Assembly: GCA_016462245.1 (NCBI GenBank)
Contig: JAEMTR010000064.1
Coordinates: forward strand, 2,553-7,665
Origin: Solirubrobacteraceae bacterium
Lineage (GTDB): Bacteria; Actinomycetota; Thermoleophilia; Solirubrobacterales; Solirubrobacteraceae
DNA length: 5,113 nt
Direction: 5' to 3'
Position 1 is the first letter of the stretch; every line of letters begins with the position of its first letter. The notes under the pieces are model-generated. The model ran no database searches. It was not told where the DNA came from and was given only the letters and a program-made list of their open reading frames with translations. The position numbers and the translations under genes were made by a program. Below, one piece after another: positions 1 to 5,113 of the stretch.

Positions 1-480
1 GCCTACGAAGAGCGCCGGCGGCGCGGCAAGCGTGCCGGCGACGGGGCGGTAGAAGCTGTCGGCGACCGGGAGCGGCAGCGAACGCCAGACAGGCACGGCA
101 TCGCTGGCAGCGGCGGCGATCAGTGGGTCGAAGCTGATTACGCGATCGACGTTGAGCGGGTCGGTGCGTTGAAGGTCGCGCAGGCGCTTGTCGAGGTCGG
201 AGTGTGCGACGGCGCCTTTCTCGCGCCTTGGCAGCGGCTCTGTCAGGAAGCCAACGACGGCGCCTGGGAGCTCGTGCAGAGCGCCGCGCGGGAAGATTTC
301 GGGCCGGAAGAGAACGGTGACCTCTGCGCCGAATTCAGCGAGCTGCTCCAGAACAGGCTCAATCTCGGCGCCGTCGCGATATTCAACGAAGCGCGATTCA
401 AGACCAACGGCAGCGGCCGACTGCGGCTCAAGCGAGCAGGCTTCGAAGAAGGTCGACTGACCAACAAAGGCGACGCGCAG
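1..480 (-). CDS. Glycosyltransferase, N-terminal half (partial, runs off left edge)
   Basis: Reading the complement from 480 down to 1 gives 160 codons with no stop. The product opens LRVAFVGQSTFFEAC, the first beta strand and glycine loop of a GT-B glycosyltransferase N-terminal Rossmann domain. Later come DRVISFDPLIAAAA (about residues 115-128), PVWRSLPLPVADSFYRP and, at the window edge, PPALFVG. This order resembles CgeB/GT4-like glycosyltransferases, in which an LFVGRST-type strand opens the C-terminal nucleotide-sugar-binding domain, so that half should lie to the left of the window. The role is probably transfer of a sugar in the cytoplasm to a surface glycan; donor and acceptor cannot be told. 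The start is odd. The codon at the usual initiator Met position is CTG (480-478), and no in-frame ATG, GTG or TTG lies nearby. An AGGAG on this strand (501-497) sits 16 bases before the CTG, which is long. In-frame GTG codons exist only at 618 and 642, inside the divergent gene. Family is fairly sure, start unsure. Confidence 0.83.
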   Translation of the reverse strand, partial: MRVAFVGQSTFFEACSLEPQSAAAVGLESRFVEYRDGAEIEPVLEQLAEFGAEVTVLFRPEIFPRGALHELPGAVVGFLTEPLPRREKGAVAHSDLDKRLRDLQRTDPLNVDRVISFDPLIAAAASDAVPVWRSLPLPVADSFYRPVAGTLAAPPALFVG

Positions 481-552
481 CGGCGGCTGCGAAGCGCTCC
501 TGATCTGATTTATCGGTGATTCGGCGATGACGCCGTTACGATACCCGCCAGC
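481..552. promoter_or_regulatory. Divergent intergenic spacer, probable promoter region
   Basis: This 72-base gap separates two divergently oriented glycosyltransferase genes, so it should hold the promoters for both unless the minus-strand gene starts further inside its neighbour. On the plus strand TACGAT (537-542) fits a -10 element of the TANNNT type and ends 10 bases before the GTG at 553. A transcript from it would have almost no leader, which agrees with the lack of a Shine-Dalgarno sequence there. I see no convincing -35 element. The segment around 501-530 is richer in A+T than its surroundings and repeats TGAT several times. The promoter assignment is inference. Confidence 0.4.
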
Positions 553-1776
553 GTGCGCATAGCCTTTCTTCTCAAGGACCTGCAGCTCTCCGGCGGCGTC
601 GGAGTGGTGATCACGCACGCACGTAACCTCGCGGCCGAGCACGGCTTCGACGTCTCGCTCGTCACGACCGACGCCCTAGATGACCCCGACTGGGAGTATG
701 AGCACCTCCCCCACATCCACGTGATGACGCTAAGCGAGGCACTCGAAGAAGAGTTCGACATCGCGATCTCAACCTGGTGGGAGACCACCTACTCGCTCTT
801 TCTACTTCGCGCCAAGCGCTACGCATCGTTCGTTCAAAGCCTCGAGGATCGCTTCTACGAGCCGCACGAGTCGATCGAACGGCTCAGCGCCAGGCTTACG
901 CTCGATCTGCCGGTCGCTTTCATCACTGAGGCCAGTTGGATTGCGGAGACGCTCGGCGAGCTGCGACCGGACGCCAGCGTCCGTCTGGTCCGCAACGGGA
1001 TCGACAAGCAGATCTTCGCCCCAGTCGAAACGATTGAGCCAAACATCGACGAGCCGCTGCGCGTGCTGATCGAGGGTAGCCCTGAGTCGTGGTACAAGGG
1101 CCTGAGGCCGGCGATCAAAGCCGCTGACAAGATGAAAGAGCCACATCGCTTGACGATCGTCTGCCCAACATTTGAGGGGCTTGAGCCCAAGTACGCCTCG
1201 CGCGCGATCGGGCCGCTTTCACAGCCCGAGCTGGCAACAATCTATAGCGACACCGACGTCCTGGTAAAGCTCTCGCGCGTCGAGGGAATGTACGGCCCAC
1301 CGCTCGAGGGTTTCCACCGCGGAGCAACATGCGTTACGACCGAGGTGACCGGTCACGATGAATACATCGAGCACGGCGTCAACGCGCTGATCTGCGATTG
1401 GGACGATGAGCGCGGCACCGCCGCCCAGCTCGATCTATTGGCGCGCGACCGCGAACTATTAACGAAGCTGCGCAGAGGCGCATTGGCGACAGCGCAAGAT
1501 TGGCCAGATTGGCACGAGTCGAGCAGCAAGTTCGCCGCGGCATTGCATCAGATCGCTGACCAACCACAGCCCGATCGACTCAATTATTTACCAGGGATGA
1601 TGATGCAGCTACGCGTCGGCCTAGAGAAGGAACGCGGCTCGCGCGGCTATTACCGCTCGCTAGCCGCAGACGCCGGCCGCTGGCGGCAGATCAACGGGCT
1701 ACCGGGTTTGGCACAGCTGTTCGCTGCGCGCCGCGCAATCAAAGGCTCTCTATTCGGGGGAAAGGACACGGACTGA
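553..1776 (+). CDS. GT4-type glycosyltransferase (GT-B fold)
   Basis: This 407-residue protein should transfer a sugar from a nucleotide donor, in the cytoplasm or at the inner membrane face, during glycan assembly. It begins MRIAFLLKDLQLSGGVGVV, a first beta strand followed by the glycine-rich loop typical of GT4 enzymes. The hinge NGID lies at about 148-151. The second Rossmann domain opens with VLIEGSPESWYKG (171-183), and the donor-site E-x7-E motif is EGMYGPPLE with E244 and E252, followed by the family-typical GHDEYIEHGVNALI (267-280). The last 70 or so residues, rich in Arg and Gly, lie beyond the usual fold. The GTG at 553 is the only ATG, GTG or TTG in frame after the stop at 517-519, and it places Met directly before the first strand, so the start is firm. 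No Shine-Dalgarno sequence precedes it; leaderless translation is likely. It heads a run of four same-strand genes. The sugar specificity cannot be read from sequence. Confidence 0.93.
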   Translation: MRIAFLLKDLQLSGGVGVVITHARNLAAEHGFDVSLVTTDALDDPDWEYEHLPHIHVMTLSEALEEEFDIAISTWWETTYSLFLLRAKRYASFVQSLEDRFYEPHESIERLSARLTLDLPVAFITEASWIAETLGELRPDASVRLVRNGIDKQIFAPVETIEPNIDEPLRVLIEGSPESWYKGLRPAIKAADKMKEPHRLTIVCPTFEGLEPKYASRAIGPLSQPELATIYSDTDVLVKLSRVEGMYGPPLEGFHRGATCVTTEVTGHDEYIEHGVNALICDWDDERGTAAQLDLLARDRELLTKLRRGALATAQDWPDWHESSSKFAAALHQIADQPQPDRLNYLPGMMMQLRVGLEKERGSRGYYRSLAADAGRWRQINGLPGLAQLFAARRAIKGSLFGGKDTD

Positions 1777-1792
1777 TTGACGCAGCGATCGC

Positions 1793-1818
1793 CTACCCCG
1801 CTCGAGCTTGGGGGTTAG
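1793..1818 (+). terminator. Weak GC-rich hairpin after the glycosyltransferase gene
   Basis: CTACCCC (1793-1799) can pair with GGGGTTAG (1811-1818) with one bulged T. The loop contains the self-complementary GCTCGAGC. No T-run follows, so it is not a standard intrinsic terminator. It could attenuate transcription, stabilise the 3' end, or mean nothing. It lies 16 bases after the stop codon, in the longest gap of the plus-strand gene run. Confidence 0.2.
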
Positions 1819-1867
1819 ACGCCGGTCAAGCAGTTGTCGGTGCCGCCCGTGAGTGCCGATACTCTGC

Positions 1868-1911
1868 AGGAGTGGTCAATGGCCCTCGACCCTCGGGTCA
1901 CAACTCGTTAG
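1868..1911 (+). other. Shine-Dalgarno-led 10-codon mini-ORF (possible leader ORF)
   Basis: AGGAG at 1868-1872 lies six bases before ATG at 1879-1881, an almost ideal initiation site and the best one in the window. The frame reads MALDPRVTTR and stops at TAG (1909-1911). It is out of frame with the DUF2142 gene and ends 28 bases before that gene's internal GTG at 1940. It could be a leader ORF that modulates translation of the DUF2142 gene, or a chance match. The encoded peptide shows no run of one amino acid that would suggest classical attenuation. Confidence 0.25.
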
Positions 1912-1939
1912 CGCTCGGGCGATCTGCGCTATTTCAGCC

Positions 1940-3412
1940 GTGACCGATGCCCACCAGAGCGACCAACACGCGACCGACGCGGAACTAGCGCCCCAGAGTC
2001 AGCGTCTCTCGCGGTTTGTGCTCGCTGCGCTTGTCATCGTCGCTCTCGCACAAGGAGCCTTGTGGGCGGTCCTGACCCCGCCGCTGAATGGCCCCGATGA
2101 GGAATCTCATGCTCCATACGCTCAATATTTAGCTGAGACAGGGAAGCCTCCCGAGCTAGCCACCGGAACCGGGAGCCTCTCGCCGGAGATCACGTCGCTG
2201 GTTCGAGGCCTCGGCGCATCGTCGCTCGTTGGTAACCCAACAGGGCGAATCGACTGGCCTGCCAGCTCGGCAGTCAACCAGGCACTCGCCCAGCTTCCGC
2301 CAGAATCGAGCAGCACAGGGTCAGGGCCAAACGCTGCGGCCAACTACCCACCGCTCTACTACGGCCTCGTTGCGATCGCCTACCGCATAACCCCGAGCGG
2401 AAAGATCGCTGACCGACTGTTAGCGATGCGACTCGTAGGGGTCTTGCTGTTTGGCTTGACGGTCGCGCTGACCTGGATGCTCGCCGCCGTCGTGCTGGCT
2501 GGGCTCTGGCCGCGCGTCGTCGCTGCGGGCTTGGTCGCCCTCCAACCAAAACTTGGCTTCACCGCGGCGGTCATCAACCCGGACATCCTCATCACCGCGA
2601 TCGCGACCGGGTTCATCCTCGCTGCAGCACTGATCATCTGCCGCGGGTTAAACACGCGGCGAGCGATTGCGATCCTGGCACTCACAGCAGCAGGCGCGCT
2701 AACGCACCCGCGTGGCTATTTCTTGGTCGCGCCACTTCTCTTCGTTGCGTGGTTCTCGGCTCGGAGAGCGGCGGCTTCGCGTGATCAACGCGATTGGATC
2801 ACCGCCGTCGATGCACTCGGGATTGCGATGATCGCTGCGGCAGCAGCCGCGACCGCGGTGCTGATCGCGCGATGGGGAAACTCGGCGCCCGTTTCCGACG
2901 TCAGAGAGTTTGGCTCCTATATCTGGAACTTCTACCTGCCTCGGCCGGACTTCCTGACTCAACTTGGGCCGGAGTACGGGTACCAGCAGGTCTTCATCCG
3001 GTCCTTCTTCTCGGACTTCGGCCAACTCGACGTGACGCCGAGCGCAACCTTTGTCAGCCTCGTCCAGAACGGAGTGATGCTCGCCCTGATCGCCCTTTAT
3101 TCGACAGTCGTTGCGCGCTGGTCGACGATCCGCAAGAACTGGCCGCTGGTTGCGATGCTGCTCGCCTTTCTTCTATCGATGCTGCTGCTGGTGCACCTCG
3201 TCAGCTACCGCGAACTGCAGGCAAATGGTGACCCGATCATCACTGGGCGTTATCTACTCACCGCCGTCGGCATCTACGGCATCGCGGCGGCGTGGGTGAT
3301 GAGCTCACTACCACGCCGAGCTGGTCCCGTAATAGGTGCCTGCGTCCTGTCAATCGGTGCCGTCCTGGCTCTCTCCGGGATTGGCCTAACCGCCCTTCGT
3401 TTCTATGGCTAG
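1940..3412 (+). CDS. DUF2142 family polytopic membrane protein, probable GT-C glycosyltransferase
   Basis: The protein has 490 residues from GTG 1940, or 519 from GTG 1853. It matches the DUF2142 pattern. A short hydrophilic tail precedes TM1 (about 25-46), then comes the signature PPLNGPDEESHAPYAQYLAETG with D53, E54 and H57. A large outside loop containing YPPLYYGL (about 136-143) leads to a series of hydrophobic helices from residue 157 on. Within these lie QPKLGFTAAVINPD (202-215), HPRGYF (256-261) and TGRYLLTA (435-442). DUF2142 proteins resemble polyprenyl-phosphate-dependent GT-C enzymes, in which acidic residues just after TM1 are catalytic, so D53/E54 are the likely active-site acids. 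The probable role is adding a sugar to a cell-surface glycan at the outer membrane face; this is inference. I prefer the 1940 start because it gives a normal short tail and leaves out a stretch with weaker codon bias that overlaps a mini-ORF. Neither start has a Shine-Dalgarno sequence. The stop overlaps the next gene by 8 bases. Confidence 0.9.
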   Translation: MTDAHQSDQHATDAELAPQSQRLSRFVLAALVIVALAQGALWAVLTPPLNGPDEESHAPYAQYLAETGKPPELATGTGSLSPEITSLVRGLGASSLVGNPTGRIDWPASSAVNQALAQLPPESSSTGSGPNAAANYPPLYYGLVAIAYRITPSGKIADRLLAMRLVGVLLFGLTVALTWMLAAVVLAGLWPRVVAAGLVALQPKLGFTAAVINPDILITAIATGFILAAALIICRGLNTRRAIAILALTAAGALTHPRGYFLVAPLLFVAWFSARRAAASRDQRDWITAVDALGIAMIAAAAAATAVLIARWGNSAPVSDVREFGSYIWNFYLPRPDFLTQLGPEYGYQQVFIRSFFSDFGQLDVTPSATFVSLVQNGVMLALIALYSTVVARWSTIRKNWPLVAMLLAFLLSMLLLVHLVSYRELQANGDPIITGRYLLTAVGIYGIAAAWVMSSLPRRAGPVIGACVLSIGAVLALSGIGLTALRFYG

Positions 3413-4100
3413 AGCTGCAGCGATAATCGGTGCGGCGGCCGTCACGCTCGCTGCGTGCTACCTGATGACGCTTGCGCCGGTACTGAACGCCGATCGCGAG
3501 ACGATCGTCTCGACACCTGGCCTGCAGGGCCTCAACGTGCTGTCACTGGTGCCGCTGCGGACCGGCAGTAAGGCCTGTACGCAGCCGGTCTTTCTAACCC
3601 CAGAGATGGGCCGCGTGCGCTACCTCGTCCTCGGGCCCCAAGTAAGTGGAGACGGCGTAAGCGTCACGCTAACTGGCGCCGGTTACCAGAGCCGTGGCAA
3701 GGTCGTTGCCGCAGCAAACGCTGGCCCGAATACGCAGCTGACGGCAGCGTTCTCCCCCGCTGTTAAGGCCAACGCGCTTCCGGCGACAATCTGCATCAAA
3801 CCAACGAAGGAAGCCCTAACGCTCGTCGGCACCGACGAACCGCGCTCGACCCTCAACCCGCAAACAACAGTCGCTGGGAAGCGAACCGCGGTTGACATCG
3901 TTCTCACGATGCTGCGCCCAACTGACGAGCCGATGCGCAGCGTCCTTGGCGACATTCCCGCGCGCGTCTCGGCAACGACACTCGGCACGCTCCCAACTTG
4001 GACCATCTCGCTGCTCGTCGCGATCGCCTGCCTCACCGCCCTGCTGATGCCGATCGCGGCGCTGGTCTGGGCCGATCGCATAGACGGCAAGCAACGGTAG
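3405..4100 (+). CDS. Membrane-anchored extracytoplasmic protein of unknown function, coupled to the DUF2142 gene
   Basis: I do not recognise a named family for this 231-residue protein. It has an N-terminal hydrophobic segment (about 4-26), a largely beta-type outside domain (about 30-195) and a C-terminal membrane helix (about 198-222) followed by a short basic tail. The domain holds two cysteines, C58 in SKACTQPVFL and C130 in PATICIKP, which could form a disulfide. LAAC at 15-18 matches a lipobox, but the residues after C18 stay hydrophobic and a second anchor exists, so a plain signal anchor is as likely. The ATG lies inside the last codons of the DUF2142 gene (8-base overlap) and has no Shine-Dalgarno sequence, so its translation probably depends on ribosomes finishing the upstream gene. 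This implies matched amounts and a shared task, perhaps as an accessory or glycan-binding subunit of the GT-C enzyme. The coding call is strong; the function is inference. Confidence 0.85.
   Translation: MARAAAIIGAAAVTLAACYLMTLAPVLNADRETIVSTPGLQGLNVLSLVPLRTGSKACTQPVFLTPEMGRVRYLVLGPQVSGDGVSVTLTGAGYQSRGKVVAAANAGPNTQLTAAFSPAVKANALPATICIKPTKEALTLVGTDEPRSTLNPQTTVAGKRTAVDIVLTMLRPTDEPMRSVLGDIPARVSATTLGTLPTWTISLLVAIACLTALLMPIAALVWADRIDGKQR
3497..3512. repeat. Perfect 16-base palindrome inside the partner gene
   Basis: CGAGACGATCGTCTCG is its own reverse complement over all 16 bases. It lies within codons of the 3405-4100 gene, just after the first membrane segment, and its centre contains CGATCG, a hexamer that is frequent across the window. 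It could be an intragenic operator-type site or a by-product of codon choice. Confidence 0.35.
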
Positions 4101-4104
4101 GCTC

Positions 4105-4108
4105 AGGG
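4105..4108 (+). promoter_or_regulatory. Weak ribosome binding site for gmd
   Basis: AGGG lies five bases before the ATG at 4114, in the 13-base gap after the preceding stop codon. It is a partial Shine-Dalgarno match at acceptable spacing and supports the ATG at 4114 as the start. The gap leaves no room for a separate promoter, so gmd is probably read through from upstream or from a promoter inside the preceding gene. Confidence 0.4.
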
Positions 4109-4113
4109 CCGCA

Positions 4114-5079
4114 ATGGCAAAACGAGCATTTATAACCGGGGTCTCGGGCCAAGACGGCTCCTACCTATCCGAGCTGCTGCTCGAGAAGGGCTACGAGGTC
4201 CACGGAATGGTGCGGCGGTCGCCAAGTGACAACTTTGAGCTGATCGATCCCCTCCGCAGGCAGATCACACTCCACCAAGGCGACCTGCTCGACCAAGGCT
4301 CGCTGACCGAGGCGCTCCGCGCGAGCCGCCCCGACGAGATCTACAACCTGGCGGCAACCAGTTTCGTTGGATCATCTTGGGCGCAGCCGGTACTTACAGC
4401 AGAGCTCTCCGCCGTCGGCGTAACACGGATGCTCGAAGCGATGCACGAAACATGCCCTGAGGCCCGCTTCTACCAAGCTTCGTCGAGCGAGATGTATGGC
4501 ATGGCACGCGATGTGCCGCAGACCGAGGGAACGCCGTTCTACCCGCGCTCGCCGTACGGCGCCGCGAAGGCCTATGGGCACTTCATCACCGTCAACTACC
4601 GCGAGTCCTACGACTTATTCACTACAAGCGGGATTCTCTTTAATCACGAGTCGCCGCGCCGCGGGATCGACTTCGTAACGAGGAAGATCACCTGGCACGC
4701 TGCGGCGATCAAGCTCGGGAAGGCAGAGAAGCTTGCGCTTGGAAGCCTCGACGCTGAGCGTGACTGGGGCTACGCCAAGGATTACGTCGAAGCGATGTGG
4801 CTGATGCTGCAGCAAGAGACCCCGAGCGATTACGTGATTGCAACTAATGAGCGTCACTCGGTACGCGAGTGCGTCGAGATCGCTTTCGACGAGGCTGGCC
4901 TAGGCGACTGGGAACAGTACGTTGAGCTCGACCCACAGTTTGTGCGCCCGGCCGAGGTGGTTGAGCTGGTTGGCGACTATTCGAAGGCCGAACGCGAGCT
5001 CGGCTGGGAGCCGACGACCAGCTTTGATGATCTGATTCGACTGATGGTTCGCTCCGACATCGAGCTGCTGAGGGCCTGA
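4114..5079 (+). CDS. gmd: GDP-mannose 4,6-dehydratase
   Basis: This cytoplasmic NADP-dependent short-chain dehydrogenase converts GDP-D-mannose to GDP-4-keto-6-deoxy-D-mannose, the precursor of GDP-rhamnose, GDP-fucose, GDP-6-deoxy-talose and GDP-perosamine. The nucleotide-binding loop is TGVSGQDGSYL (8-18). The catalytic set is S124, S125 and E126 in QASSSEMYG, with Y148 and K152 in SPYGAAKAY. Substrate-site motifs NHESPRRG (177-184) followed by FVTRKITWHAA, DWGYAKDYVEAMW (217-229) and RPAEVVELVGDYSKA (278-292) are those of Gmd and not of the related reductase Rmd. By alignment from memory, S124 takes the place of the Thr of E. coli Gmd (T132); Ser here is common in bacterial Gmd. At 321 residues it is a full-length short form, shorter than the roughly 370-residue E. 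coli enzyme. It is the last complete gene of the plus-strand run, 13 bases after its neighbour, and supplies a donor precursor to the cluster. Confidence 0.97.
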   Translation: MAKRAFITGVSGQDGSYLSELLLEKGYEVHGMVRRSPSDNFELIDPLRRQITLHQGDLLDQGSLTEALRASRPDEIYNLAATSFVGSSWAQPVLTAELSAVGVTRMLEAMHETCPEARFYQASSSEMYGMARDVPQTEGTPFYPRSPYGAAKAYGHFITVNYRESYDLFTTSGILFNHESPRRGIDFVTRKITWHAAAIKLGKAEKLALGSLDAERDWGYAKDYVEAMWLMLQQETPSDYVIATNERHSVRECVEIAFDEAGLGDWEQYVELDPQFVRPAEVVELVGDYSKAERELGWEPTTSFDDLIRLMVRSDIELLRA

Positions 5080-5113
5080 GATCCTGCGCCGCTGAGTCGA
5101 CCGGGCTCTATCT

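Noticed and set aside
169..519. Plus-strand open frame of 116 codons
   Set aside because: It is antisense to the minus-strand glycosyltransferase, whose translation shows clear family motifs; this frame shows none and has no Shine-Dalgarno sequence.
510..788. Minus-strand open frame beginning inside the GT4 gene and ending in the divergent spacer, considered as the N-terminus of the minus-strand glycosyltransferase
   Set aside because: It is in a different frame from that glycosyltransferase and stops at 510; its Ser-rich translation has no family motif.
2641..2659. Short inverted repeat CCGCG ... CGCGG
   Set aside because: A five-base stem inside the DUF2142 coding sequence is expected by chance in GC-rich DNA.
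2794..3231. Plus-strand open frame of 145 codons overlapping the DUF2142 gene
   Set aside because: An Arg/Asp-rich shadow frame within a gene whose own frame has membrane helices and DUF2142 motifs.
3683..4090. Minus-strand open frame of 135 codons opposite the partner gene
   Set aside because: A low-complexity Ser/Ala/Arg/Val translation typical of antisense frames in high-GC DNA, with no motif or start signal.
5080..5113. Possible terminator or start of a next gene after gmd
   Set aside because: The 34 bases show no hairpin with a T-run, no Shine-Dalgarno/start pair and no open frame that can be judged.

Overview
The window is high-GC bacterial DNA carrying a surface-polysaccharide (glycan) biosynthesis segment. 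Three things suggest an actinobacterial lineage, possibly Thermoleophilia/Solirubrobacterales-like: GC-biased third codon positions, little Shine-Dalgarno sequence ahead of most genes, and a DUF2142 membrane protein beside glycosyltransferases and a GDP-mannose 4,6-dehydratase. TTA codons occur in several genes (for example at 1459 and 1588), so this is not an extreme-GC Streptomyces-type codon set. The lineage is an inference; there is no rRNA or other marker gene here.

Layout. (1) Positions 1-480 on the minus strand hold the N-terminal half of a glycosyltransferase that runs off the left edge. It has no ATG, GTG or TTG start at the expected place, so a search based on start codons misses it. 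(2) Positions 481-552 are a 72-base divergent spacer. (3) The plus strand then carries four genes in the same direction: a GT4-type glycosyltransferase (553-1776), a DUF2142 polytopic membrane protein of probable GT-C fold (ends 3412, start either 1853 or 1940), a small membrane-anchored extracytoplasmic protein overlapping it by 8 bases (3405-4100), and gmd (4114-5079). The last 34 bases hold no recognisable feature.

How they may work together. Gmd converts GDP-D-mannose to GDP-4-keto-6-deoxy-D-mannose, the branch-point precursor of GDP-D-rhamnose, GDP-L-fucose, GDP-6-deoxy-talose and GDP-perosamine. The two soluble-type glycosyltransferases would use nucleotide sugars in the cytoplasm. The DUF2142 protein and its overlapping partner would act at or outside the membrane, probably with a polyprenyl-phosphate sugar donor. 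The reductase or aminotransferase that would fix the final sugar is not in this window.

The least explained parts are the start of the minus-strand glycosyltransferase, the small partner protein of the DUF2142 enzyme, a well-formed 10-codon Shine-Dalgarno-led mini-ORF at the 5' end of the DUF2142 gene, and an excess of the palindrome CGATCG. I found no mobile element, CRISPR array, tRNA or rRNA, and nothing that amounts to a clearly new defence or regulatory system.
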